This document shows, piece after piece, positions 25,973 through 33,887 of a DNA stretch of 64,000 nt. Under the pieces are notes generated by a model that worked only from the letters and a program-made list of their open reading frames with translations, searched no databases and was not told where the DNA came from. The position numbers were made by a program, and so were the translations under genes. Position 1 is the stretch's first letter, and every line of letters starts with the position of its first letter. Source of the DNA: Lederbergia graminis. Its GTDB lineage: Bacteria > Bacillota > Bacilli > Bacillales > Bacillaceae_C. The stretch covers positions 62,001 through 126,000 of the forward strand of contig NZ_JBHSMC010000001.1 in the NCBI RefSeq assembly GCF_042655485.1, in the 5' to 3' direction.

Positions 25973-26614
25973 ATGCGCAAACGACTCTCTTCTAATCTTA
26001 TAACTAGGCATTTACAAGAACATTCATCCATATATTTATTCCTTATGGTGTTATTCTTAATGGGGATTATTTTTGGGGCTATCATGGTTAATAGTTTATC
26101 GGATCATCAAAAAGAAGATCTATTTTATTATTTAAATCAATTTTTTGGACAAGTGGAAGAAGGGGCAATGGTCTCATCGCAAGATTTGCTAAAATTAAGT
26201 TTTCTACACAATTTGAAATTTGCTGGTTTAATCTGGATATTAGGGGTATCCATCATCGGACTTCCACTTATCTTTGTCTTATTATTTATTAAGGGGATTG
26301 TTGTTGGTTTTTCTGTAGGGTTTTTTGTTAATCAAATGGGATGGCAGGGCTTATTACTTGCTTTTGGTTCTTTATTGCCTCAAAATTTATTTATTATTCC
26401 TGCGTTCATTTTCGTTGCAGCTTGTTCGGTATCTCTATCGATAAAATTAATTAGAAAAATTTTTATTAGACAAACATTTTCATTTCAACTAGTACCAGTA
26501 TTTTCAAGATATGTTCTTGCTTATATTGCTACAATATTAGTGATAACAATTGCTGCAAGTATTGAAGCGTATCTAACACCAGCTCTAATGAAAGCAATTA
26601 TTGCAGGGTTTTAA
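25973..26614 (+). CDS. spoIIM: Stage II sporulation protein M
   Basis: Polytopic membrane protein of the SpoIIDMP machine that drives peptidoglycan remodelling and engulfment of the forespore. The 213 residues contain about five hydrophobic segments, starting near residue 20, and the family pattern LWILGVS-like GLIWILGVSIIGLPLI with KGIVVGFSVGF. AGGAGGAAATAAT precedes the ATG. Its place before fur follows the B. subtilis order. Confidence 0.94.
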   Translation: MRKRLSSNLITRHLQEHSSIYLFLMVLFLMGIIFGAIMVNSLSDHQKEDLFYYLNQFFGQVEEGAMVSSQDLLKLSFLHNLKFAGLIWILGVSIIGLPLIFVLLFIKGIVVGFSVGFFVNQMGWQGLLLAFGSLLPQNLFIIPAFIFVAACSVSLSIKLIRKIFIRQTFSFQLVPVFSRYVLAYIATILVITIAASIEAYLTPALMKAIIAGF

Positions 26615-26676
26615 ATATCGATTTTCCTGTCATGCCAAGTCTCCCTTATTAAGTTCTATTTAATAATTATTTTAGT

Positions 26677-26704
26677 TTGAAAATAATAGTCAATCTGATA
26701 TAAT
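26677..26704 (+). promoter_or_regulatory. fur promoter with upstream palindrome
   Basis: TTGAAA (26677-26682) and TATAAT (26699-26704) are 16 bases apart. The perfect palindrome AATAATTATT at 26662-26671, just upstream, resembles half of a PerR or Fur operator but lacks the 7-1-7 geometry. Confidence 0.55.
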
Positions 26705-26738
26705 GAAGGGGATAGTGGCAAGGGAGGATACATATAGA

Positions 26739-27203
26739 ATGGAAAGTCGAATTGATAGAATAAAAAAACAATTACATTCCGGAAGTTACAAACTTACTCC
26801 TCAGCGTGAAGCCACGGTCCGAGTTCTATTAGAACACGAAGAAGACCATTTGAGTGCAGAAGATGTCTTTATGCTTGTAAAAGATAAAGCACCTGAAATA
26901 GGTCTTGCTACAGTATATCGAACATTAGAACTATTAACAGAATTAAAAGTAGTTGACAAAATTAATTTTGGTGATGGAGTATCAAGATACGATTTACGGA
27001 AAGAAGGCGCAGCACATTTTCATCATCATTTAGTATGTATAGAGTGTGGTGCAGTTGATGAAATCCAAGAAGACTTACTTGAAGATGTAGAGAAGATTGT
27101 GGAACGCGACTGGAATTTTAAAGTTAAAGACCATCGTTTAACCTTTCACGGAATTTGCTGGCGCTGCCATGATAAGACTGAAGATAAATCAGAAAATGAA
27201 TGA
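26739..27203 (+). CDS. fur: Ferric uptake regulator
   Basis: Iron-sensing repressor, 154 residues, almost identical to B. subtilis Fur over its length. The winged helix contains LTPQREATVRVLLEHEEDHL and GLATVYRTLELL. Metal sites are HFHHH and the zinc cysteines in CIECG and CWRC. GGGAGG at 26722-26727 supports ATG 26739; the ATG at 26703 would overlap the -10 element. A strong Fur-box candidate is present at 57993, before pfeT. Confidence 0.97.
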   Translation: MESRIDRIKKQLHSGSYKLTPQREATVRVLLEHEEDHLSAEDVFMLVKDKAPEIGLATVYRTLELLTELKVVDKINFGDGVSRYDLRKEGAAHFHHHLVCIECGAVDEIQEDLLEDVEKIVERDWNFKVKDHRLTFHGICWRCHDKTEDKSENE

Positions 27204-27218
27204 TCAATTAACATTACT

Positions 27219-27265
27219 AGACCGTAGACAGTCTCGATGAAATCGAGTTGCCTACGGTCTTTTTT
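27219..27265 (+). terminator. Terminator after fur
   Basis: AGACCGTAG with CTCGAT pairs with ATCGAG and CTACGGTCT, followed by T6. Its core CTCGAT-loop-ATCGAGTTGCCT is nearly the same as in the terminator at 36880. Confidence 0.9.
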
Positions 27266-27580
27266 GATATAAAGATTTTGTTTTTTAGTAGCCATAGAGT
27301 TCGATGAGGTATGGCGAACACCCTATGGAATCATAGGGATGCTGTTACTTTACTCATCTTTATGAAGACAGTTTTTCATTTTTATCTAAATAATTGTCCT
27401 CATATATAAATTGTCTACCACTAAATTTCAATGTTTACCTCGATAGAAAAGGTTTTTTATATGTTTTTATAAAAAATATCGTTCCGCATGAATAATAAAA
27501 GACAAGCTGGACATATGATGGTAAAGGAAGAATTTATCTTTAACATACATAAAACAATGCCTTCAAAAGGGATGATTATA
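27266..27580. other. Gene-free stretch with competing hairpins
   Basis: About 315 bases without a credible gene. CCATAG (27292-27297) can pair with CTATGG (27323-27328), or the overlapping CCCTATG (27321-27327) with CATAGGG (27332-27338). The rest is AT-rich and probably holds the yqzK-xerD promoter, which I could not pin down. Confidence 0.4.
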
Positions 27581-27808
27581 ATGAAAAACATATTTAAGAC
27601 TTTTTTTAAGACCTTTCGAATTCTAATATTGTTTATTGGATGCACGATCCTCTTCTATTATGGTATTATGTGGATAAATCAAGAATACCAAAATTATAAG
27701 CGTTATGATGAGCCAGAGGGTAAAGCAGTGAAAGCTTTTCAACCAATTGAGAACGAAGGGAATGATTGGTTTTCTCGGCTCTTGCTTTTTTATCAGAATG
27801 GAGAGTAG
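27581..27808 (+). CDS. yqzK: YqzK family membrane protein (DUF4227)
   Basis: A 75-residue protein with one N-terminal membrane helix and the conserved tail YGIMWINQEYQNYKRYDEP and SRLLLFYQNGE. The frame is open from 27488, but GGGATG before ATG 27581 and homologue length support the short form. Function unknown. It precedes xerD by seven bases, as in B. subtilis. Confidence 0.88.
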   Translation: MKNIFKTFFKTFRILILFIGCTILFYYGIMWINQEYQNYKRYDEPEGKAVKAFQPIENEGNDWFSRLLLFYQNGE

Positions 27809-27815
27809 GGTATAG

Positions 27816-28709
27816 ATGCAAGATCGATTGCAAGATTTCATTCATTTTATGATGGTGGAAAAGGGGTTAGCTCATAATACGATTATTTCTTATGAAAGAG
27901 ACTTAAAACGCTATTTACAATATTTACAGCAAGTGGAAGAAATCCAAACATTGAATGATGTTAGTCGTATTCACATTGTTCATTTTTTAGCTTTTCTTAA
28001 ACAAGAAGGGAAGTCGGCTAAAACAGTAGCTCGACACATAGCCTCTATCAGAGCATTTCATCAATTTTTGTTAAGAGAAAAGGCTGTTGATCAAGACCCA
28101 TCCGTGCATATAGAGACACCTCATATGGAAAGAACATTGCCGAAGGTTCTGAATTTCAAGGAAGTAGAATTGTTACTGAATACACCAGATGAAACTACTC
28201 CGTTTGGGATACGAGATAAAGCAATGCTAGAGCTTCTTTATGCTACAGGAATACGGGTAAGTGAACTAATTAATCTTGATTTGGAGCATGTACATTTAAC
28301 GATGGGTTTTGTACGTTGTATTGGGAAGGGAAACAAAGAAAGAATCGTTCCAATTGGAAATATTGCCGCAAAAGCAATTGAGAATTATTTACATTCCTCA
28401 CGTTCAAAATTACGCTCCGCAAAACATAAAACAGAAGCATTATTTTTAAACCATCACGGTAATCGTCTCACAAGACAAGGGTTCTGGAAAATAATTAAAA
28501 AGCTAGCCGCAGAAGCAAATATTGAAAAAGATCTTACTCCACATACGTTAAGACATTCCTTTGCTACCCACTTACTTGAAAATGGAGCGGACTTACGCTC
28601 CGTCCAAGAAATGCTTGGACATGCTGATATATCAACTACTCAAATATACACTCACGTGTCAAAAACAAGGTTGAAAGATGTGTATGCCCAATATCATCCA
28701 CGCGCCTAA
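27816..28709 (+). CDS. xerD: Tyrosine recombinase XerD
   Basis: Site-specific recombinase that with XerC resolves chromosome dimers at dif, 297 residues. The catalytic set is complete: Arg in TGIRVSEL, Lys in GKGNKERIVP, HTLRHSFATHL, the His in LGHADISTTQ and the nucleophile in IYTHVS. This is the housekeeping RipX/XerD and not a phage integrase, judged by context and sequence. Confidence 0.96.
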   Translation: MQDRLQDFIHFMMVEKGLAHNTIISYERDLKRYLQYLQQVEEIQTLNDVSRIHIVHFLAFLKQEGKSAKTVARHIASIRAFHQFLLREKAVDQDPSVHIETPHMERTLPKVLNFKEVELLLNTPDETTPFGIRDKAMLELLYATGIRVSELINLDLEHVHLTMGFVRCIGKGNKERIVPIGNIAAKAIENYLHSSRSKLRSAKHKTEALFLNHHGNRLTRQGFWKIIKKLAAEANIEKDLTPHTLRHSFATHLLENGADLRSVQEMLGHADISTTQIYTHVSKTRLKDVYAQYHPRA

Positions 28710-28726
28710 TAAAAGAACTGACAAAT

Positions 28727-28755
28727 TACCCTGTTAACTCTTCGTTAACAGGGTA
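28727..28755. repeat. Perfect 12-bp inverted repeat between xerD and deoB
   Basis: TACCCTGTTAAC and GTTAACAGGGTA flank the loop TCTTC. No T run follows, so it is not a standard terminator. It may be an operator or an RNA hairpin of the deoB leader. Confidence 0.7.
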
Positions 28756-28789
28756 TGATAATGGTATCTTAATGAAGGAGGAGCAGTTG

Positions 28790-29974
28790 ATGGAACAAAA
28801 GCAGTTTAACAGAGTCCATTTAATTGTATTGGATTCTGTCGGTATTGGCGAAGCTCCAGATGCAAAGCAATTTAATGATGAAGGCGCCGATACGCTTGGA
28901 CATATTGCAGAAAAAATGAATGGGCTCAAAATGCCGAATCTCGAAAAATTTGGGCTTTCCAACATAAAAAAAATTAAAGGGATAGAAACAGTAGAAACAC
29001 CAATAGCGTATTATACAAAGATGCAAGAAGCATCGAACGGAAAAGATACGATGACGGGTCATTGGGAAATAATGGGTTTAATTACAACAGAACCATTTAA
29101 AGTATTCCCAGATGGTTTTCCTAATTCATTATTGAAAGAAATTGAACAATTCTCTGGCAGAAGCATTATTGGTAATATACCTGCAAGTGGAACGGAGATA
29201 ATTGAACAACTTGGGGAAGAGCATTTGGAATCTGGTGCATTGATTGTATATACTTCTGCTGATTCCGTACTACAAATTGCTGCCCATGAGAAAGAAGTTC
29301 CAATTGATGAATTATATCGGATTTGTGAAAAGGCACGTGAGTTAACATTAGCGGAAGAATATAAAGTAGGAAGAATTATTGCGCGCCCTTTTATTGGTGA
29401 GCCAGGTAACTTTAAACGTACTTCCAACCGTCATGATTACGCTTTAAAACCATCTAGTAGAACTGTTATGAATGAGTTACAAGATGCAGGATTAGAGGTA
29501 ATTGCGATTGGAAAGATTAACGATATTTATGATGGTGAAGGGGTAACAAAAGCGATTCGAACAGTTTCAAATATGGATGGGGTGGACAAGTTATTGGAGG
29601 TCATGAACTCTAATTTTACTGGTCTTAGCTTTGTGAATTTGGTGGATTTTGATGCCTTATATGGCCATAGACGTGATCCAATTGGATATGGAGAAGCATT
29701 GCAGGAATTTGATGCTAGAGTTCCAGAGATAATGCAGAGTCTACATGATGATGATTTACTTATCATTACAGCAGATCACGGAAATGATCCAACACATCAC
29801 GGCACAGATCATACACGAGAATTTGTACCGTTACTAATTTATTCGAAAAAATTTGATAATGGTAATGAATTACCGTTACGTCAAACATTTGCGGATGTTG
29901 GTGCTACAATTGCACATAATTTTAACGTATCTTGGCAAGGTGCCGGAACAAGCTTTTTAACAGATTTGGTATAA
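28790..29974 (+). CDS. deoB: Phosphopentomutase
   Basis: Interconverts ribose (or deoxyribose) 1- and 5-phosphates in nucleoside salvage; 394 residues, alkaline-phosphatase superfamily. Metal and catalytic motifs are LDSVGIGEAPD, the phosphorylated threonine region GKDTMTGHWE, and DHGNDPTHHGTDHTREF. AAGGAGGAG at 28775-28783 supports ATG 28790. It is followed by punA in one salvage operon. Confidence 0.97.
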   Translation: MEQKQFNRVHLIVLDSVGIGEAPDAKQFNDEGADTLGHIAEKMNGLKMPNLEKFGLSNIKKIKGIETVETPIAYYTKMQEASNGKDTMTGHWEIMGLITTEPFKVFPDGFPNSLLKEIEQFSGRSIIGNIPASGTEIIEQLGEEHLESGALIVYTSADSVLQIAAHEKEVPIDELYRICEKARELTLAEEYKVGRIIARPFIGEPGNFKRTSNRHDYALKPSSRTVMNELQDAGLEVIAIGKINDIYDGEGVTKAIRTVSNMDGVDKLLEVMNSNFTGLSFVNLVDFDALYGHRRDPIGYGEALQEFDARVPEIMQSLHDDDLLIITADHGNDPTHHGTDHTREFVPLLIYSKKFDNGNELPLRQTFADVGATIAHNFNVSWQGAGTSFLTDLV

Positions 29975-29987
29975 AGGGGAATGCATA

Positions 29988-30800
29988 ATGTTAGATAGAA
30001 TAAATGAAGCTGCAACATATATACGCAAACAATATTCAGGTTCTCCTAAAGTTGCCCTAATACTCGGGTCTGGCTTAGGAGTACTTGCAGATAAAATAGA
30101 GCAACCTGTTAAAATTCCTTATGAAACAATCCCTCATTTCCCGTTGTCAACTGTAGAGGGACATGCAGGTCAACTAGTAATGGGAACATTAATGGGAAAA
30201 GAAGTTATAGCGATGCAAGGAAGATTTCATTATTATGAAGGCTATTCATTTAACGAGGTCACTTTCCCTGTTCGTGTGATGAAGGCTATAGGTGTGGAAG
30301 ATGTGATTATTACCAATGCAGCAGGAGGGGTAAATGAACAGTTTCAACCTGGAGACTTAATGATTATTACCGACCATATCAATAATATGGGAGGCAATCC
30401 CCTAATTGGACCAAATGAATCGAGATTCGGCGTTCGTTTTCCAGATATGTCAAATGCATATAATAAAGAACATATACAGTTAGTGAAAGATGTTGCAAAC
30501 AATCTTAAGATAAATGTCCAAACAGGTGTTTATGTAGGAAATACGGGTCCAGTTTATGAAACGCCTGCAGAGGTGCGAATGATAAGAACGCTAGGAGGGG
30601 ACGCAGTTGGTATGTCAACTGTGCCTGAAGTAATTGTAGCTGTTCATTCTGGTATGAGTGTTATCGGAATATCATGTATTTCCAACATGGCAGCAGGAAT
30701 ATTAGACCAACCGCTTTCTCACGACGAAGTAATAGAAACAACTGAAAAAGTTCGAACTAACTTTCTCCAATTAATTGAAGGTATCGTGAAAGAACTTTAA
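29988..30800 (+). CDS. punA: Purine nucleoside phosphorylase
   Basis: Phosphorolysis of guanosine and inosine type nucleosides, feeding ribose 1-phosphate to DeoB; 270 residues of the trimeric PNP family. Motifs include LGSGLGVLADK, GRFHYYEGYS, ITNAAGG and GPVYETPAEVR. It starts 13 bases after deoB (drm-pupG order in B. subtilis). Confidence 0.97.
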   Translation: MLDRINEAATYIRKQYSGSPKVALILGSGLGVLADKIEQPVKIPYETIPHFPLSTVEGHAGQLVMGTLMGKEVIAMQGRFHYYEGYSFNEVTFPVRVMKAIGVEDVIITNAAGGVNEQFQPGDLMIITDHINNMGGNPLIGPNESRFGVRFPDMSNAYNKEHIQLVKDVANNLKINVQTGVYVGNTGPVYETPAEVRMIRTLGGDAVGMSTVPEVIVAVHSGMSVIGISCISNMAAGILDQPLSHDEVIETTEKVRTNFLQLIEGIVKEL

Positions 30801-30811
30801 TTGTAAAATAC

Positions 30812-30845
30812 AAAAGCTGAAGATTCTTCTTCGGCTTTTTTTCAT
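30812..30845 (+). terminator. Terminator after punA
   Basis: AAAAGCTGAAGA pairs with TCTTCGGCTTTT (one G-U), then a T run. It separates the salvage operon from dacF. Confidence 0.85.
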
Positions 30846-30853
30846 GCCTTTTT

Positions 30854-30882
30854 GTATAAATAAAGTTAGTCTGGAGAAAATG
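30854..30882 (+). promoter_or_regulatory. Sigma-F type promoter of dacF
   Basis: GTATA (30854-30858) and GGAGAAAATG (30873-30882), 14 bases apart, fit the forespore sigma-F consensus (GYWTA, GGNNANAHTR). dacF is sigma-F controlled in B. subtilis. Confidence 0.65.
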
Positions 30883-30933
30883 GGGCTATGGAAAACATTT
30901 CCGTAAGAGAAGGATATTATTGGAGGGGTTAGT

Positions 30934-32106
30934 GTGAAAAGAATAACATGTGTATTCATTAGTATGTTTATGATTCTAGCTGTATTTTCGCAATCTGTAA
31001 TAGCCGAGGAAAAACAAAGTAATCAAGTAGAACTTTCGGAAGATTCAAAGTCAGCCATTCTTATTGAGAGAGATACTGGAACCATTTTATATGATAAAAA
31101 TATTCATGAAAAATTACCCCCAGCATCGATGACAAAAATAATGACAATGCTACTAATTATGGAGGCAATTGATAGTGGTAAACTTTCTTATGATGAGAAA
31201 GTGACAACTAGTGAAAATGCAGCCTCTATGGGTGGATCACAAATCTTTCTTGAGCCTGGCGAGGAAATGACAGTTAAAGAGTTACTTATGGCAATTGCCC
31301 TTGCATCTGCAAACGATGCTTCTGTTGCACTAGCTGAGAAAATTGCTGGAAGTGAAGAGGCATTTGTTGCGATGATGAATGACAAAGTAAAAGAGCTAGG
31401 ACTAGAAAATACACAATTTAAGAACACGAATGGTCTTTCTGCTGAAGGTCATTACAGTTCCGCTTATGATATTGCAATGATGGCGAAGGAATTATTAAAG
31501 TATGAAGAAATAACAGAGTTTACGAAAATGTATGAGTCTTATTTACGTGAAGATACCGAGAAAGAATTCTGGTTAGTTAATACGAATAAACTTGTTAAAT
31601 TTTATCCTGGTGTTGACGGTTTGAAAACAGGTTTTACAAGAGATGCAATGTATTGTTTAACCGCTACAGCAAAGAAGGATAATATGCGTGTAATTGCAGT
31701 TGTATTTGGGGCACCAACTTCTAAAAGTAGAAATGCGCAAATTTCTAAAATGCTAGATTTTTCTTTTTCTCAATATGCTACACATCCAGTGCATAAAAAA
31801 GGAGAATCTTTAGGTACTGTTAAGGTAAGTAAAGGTGCAGAAAAAAAAGTGGAAGCTGTTACCGATGAGCCTATTTCCGTTTTAACTAAAAAAGGTGAGA
31901 AACTAGATAAGCTAACGAAAGATATTGAATTAGACAAATCACTAAAAGCACCTATTAAAAAAGGCGATAAAGTAGGGACTCTAATTATAAAAAACAATGA
32001 AAAGGTCCTTGTGGAGACACCATTATATGCAAAAAATGACGTAGAAAAGGCAAAATGGTGGCAACTATTTAAGCGTTCATTCGGTTTATTTACGCAAATA
32101 AAATAG
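30934..32106 (+). CDS. dacF: D-alanyl-D-alanine carboxypeptidase DacF
   Basis: Sporulation-specific low-molecular-weight penicillin-binding protein that sets cross-linking of spore peptidoglycan; 390 residues. A signal peptide covers about the first 24 residues. Active-site motifs are SMTK, SAND and KTGFT, followed by the PBP5-type C-terminal domain and an amphipathic anchor. GGAGGGG precedes the GTG start. It lies directly before the spoIIA operon, as in B. subtilis. Confidence 0.95.
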   Translation: MKRITCVFISMFMILAVFSQSVIAEEKQSNQVELSEDSKSAILIERDTGTILYDKNIHEKLPPASMTKIMTMLLIMEAIDSGKLSYDEKVTTSENAASMGGSQIFLEPGEEMTVKELLMAIALASANDASVALAEKIAGSEEAFVAMMNDKVKELGLENTQFKNTNGLSAEGHYSSAYDIAMMAKELLKYEEITEFTKMYESYLREDTEKEFWLVNTNKLVKFYPGVDGLKTGFTRDAMYCLTATAKKDNMRVIAVVFGAPTSKSRNAQISKMLDFSFSQYATHPVHKKGESLGTVKVSKGAEKKVEAVTDEPISVLTKKGEKLDKLTKDIELDKSLKAPIKKGDKVGTLIIKNNEKVLVETPLYAKNDVEKAKWWQLFKRSFGLFTQIK

Positions 32107-32144
32107 GAAATAATGACGAATTACTTCTAGTTTTGTCTTTAAGA

Positions 32145-32172
32145 AGGAATTCACCTACTTAAAGTAGAATTG
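32145..32172 (+). promoter_or_regulatory. Sigma-H type promoter of the spoIIA operon
   Basis: AGGAATT (32145-32151) and AGAATTG (32166-32172), 14 bases apart, match the sigma-H consensus (AGGAWWT, RGAAT). spoIIA is the classic sigma-H and Spo0A target. Confidence 0.7.
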
Positions 32173-32209
32173 ACTCACTATACCTTAAGAGCGAGGAGGC
32201 TAATGTGTA

Positions 32210-32560
32210 GTGAGTCTTACAATTGATTTAGAAGTAAAACAAGATGTTCTATGTGTTCGACTAGAAGGTGAGCTAGATCATCATGCTTCGGAACAACTTC
32301 GTAAGGAAGTAACGGATGCAATTGAAAAATTTGATATTCATCACATCGTCTTGAATTTAGAAAAGTTATCATTTATGGATAGCTCAGGTCTGGGAGTAAT
32401 ACTTGGTAGATACAAACAAATTAAATTAAGAGAAGGCGAAATGGTTGTATGTGCAATCACCCCACCAGTTAAAAGATTGTTTGAAATGTCCGGATTGTTT
32501 AAGATAATTAGACTGGAAACATCAGAACAATTTGCTTTAGAAAGATTGGGGGTTGCATAA
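32210..32560 (+). CDS. spoIIAA: Anti-anti-sigma factor SpoIIAA
   Basis: STAS-domain protein, 116 residues, that frees sigma-F by binding SpoIIAB when unphosphorylated. The phosphorylation site is in FMDSSGLGVILGRYK. GAGGAGG at 32193-32199 lies ten bases before the GTG. First gene of the spoIIAA-spoIIAB-sigF operon. Confidence 0.97.
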   Translation: MSLTIDLEVKQDVLCVRLEGELDHHASEQLRKEVTDAIEKFDIHHIVLNLEKLSFMDSSGLGVILGRYKQIKLREGEMVVCAITPPVKRLFEMSGLFKIIRLETSEQFALERLGVA

Positions 32561-32561
32561 T

Positions 32562-33002
32562 ATGAGAAATGAAATGCAGATTCAATTTAGTGCTTTAAGT
32601 CAAAATGAGTCTTTTGCACGTGTAACGGTTGCAGCGTTTATCGCCCAATTGGATCCAACCATGGATGAATTAACAGAAATAAAAACAGTTGTGTCAGAAG
32701 CCGTAACAAATGCCATCATTCATGGCTATGAACAAAATCCGGCTGGTATTGTATATATTTCTGTAACAATTGATGATGATATGATAGATCTCATTATTAG
32801 GGATAATGGTGTCGGTATTGCAGATATTGAGGAAGCAAGGCAACCATTATTTACTACCAAGCCAGATTTAGAGCGTTCAGGTATGGGCTTTACGATTATG
32901 GAAAATTTTATGGATAAACTGGAAGTAGAATCACACCCTGGGTCAGGCACCACGATTCGTTTAATAAAATATGTAACGAAAAAAAAAGCTTTATGTAATT
33001 AA
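32562..33002 (+). CDS. spoIIAB: Anti-sigma F factor and kinase SpoIIAB
   Basis: GHKL-fold serine kinase that holds sigma-F inactive and phosphorylates SpoIIAA; 146 residues, the B. subtilis length. ATP-site motifs are EAVTNAIIHGYE, RDNGVGI and RSGMGFTIME. I use ATG 32562 rather than the upstream frame at 32553, which overlaps spoIIAA. Confidence 0.97.
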   Translation: MRNEMQIQFSALSQNESFARVTVAAFIAQLDPTMDELTEIKTVVSEAVTNAIIHGYEQNPAGIVYISVTIDDDMIDLIIRDNGVGIADIEEARQPLFTTKPDLERSGMGFTIMENFMDKLEVESHPGSGTTIRLIKYVTKKKALCN

Positions 33003-33014
33003 GGAGCCGCGCCT

Positions 33015-33773
33015 ATGGATGTGGAACTTAAAAAAGATACAGATAAGGGCTTTCTAAAAGATGCCGAAGTGAAAGAATATATAAGACGGAGTCAGGAAGG
33101 TGACCAAGAAGCGAGGGATATTCTTGTAGAGAAGAATGTTAGACTCGTATGGTCTGTCGTACAACGTTTCCTAAACCGTGGATATGAACCAGATGACTTG
33201 TTTCAAATAGGCAGTATAGGTTTATTAAAATCGGTTGATAAATTTGATCTATCTTACGATGTGAGATTTTCTACCTATGCAGTTCCAATGATTATAGGTG
33301 AAATTCAACGCTTTATTCGTGACGATGGGACAGTAAAAGTAAGTAGATCTTTAAAAGAATTATCCAATCGAATTAGGAAAGCTCGGGATGAACTTGCAAA
33401 GCGAGACGGAAAAGTTCCGACAATTAGTGAAATTGCTGATTTTTTAGAGGTATCACGCGAAGAAGTAATTATGGCACAAGATGCAGGCAGAACGCCCGCT
33501 TCCATTCACGAAACAGTGTATGAAAACGATGGTGATCCAATTACTTTAATAGATCAAATTTCAGATCAAAACGAACATAAATGGTTTGATAAGATCGCTC
33601 TAGAAGAAGCAATCAGGGGGTTAGATGAACGAGAACGTTTAATTGTGTACCTCCGATATTATAAGGATCAAACACAATCGGAGGTTGCTGCCCGTCTCGG
33701 TATATCCCAAGTTCAGGTCTCACGGTTAGAAAAGAAAATATTAGAGCAAATGAAAGAACACATGGATACCTAG
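33015..33773 (+). CDS. sigF: RNA polymerase sigma factor SigF
   Basis: Forespore-specific sigma factor, 252 residues. Region 2 is seen in GYEPDDLFQIGSIGLLKSV and the region 4 helix-turn-helix in SEVAARLGISQVQVSRLEK. It directs early forespore genes, including dacF just upstream. Confidence 0.97.
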   Translation: MDVELKKDTDKGFLKDAEVKEYIRRSQEGDQEARDILVEKNVRLVWSVVQRFLNRGYEPDDLFQIGSIGLLKSVDKFDLSYDVRFSTYAVPMIIGEIQRFIRDDGTVKVSRSLKELSNRIRKARDELAKRDGKVPTISEIADFLEVSREEVIMAQDAGRTPASIHETVYENDGDPITLIDQISDQNEHKWFDKIALEEAIRGLDERERLIVYLRYYKDQTQSEVAARLGISQVQVSRLEKKILEQMKEHMDT

Positions 33774-33798
33774 TAGGTGCCATGTGTTCTTTTTTTTG
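33755..33798 (+). terminator. Terminator after sigF
   Basis: AGAACACATGG pairs with CCATGTGTTCT, followed by T8. It overlaps the sigF stop and ends the spoIIA operon. Confidence 0.9.
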
Positions 33799-33826
33799 AA
33801 TGATTGCAAGAAATTGCAGCATACTA
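33797..33826 (+). promoter_or_regulatory. Sigma-G type promoter of spoVAF
   Basis: TGAATG (33797-33802) and CATACTA (33820-33826), 17 bases apart, fit the late-forespore sigma-G consensus. Confidence 0.6.
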
Positions 33827-33887
33827 AAGATTGATTCACAAAAACCAGTATGATTATCGTTATTAACCTGGAAAGGGAGAAGAAACG

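Noticed and set aside
26662..26671. PerR or Fur operator before fur
   Set aside because: AATAATTATT is palindromic, but too short and without the 7-1-7 spacing, so I list it only as a palindrome beside the promoter.
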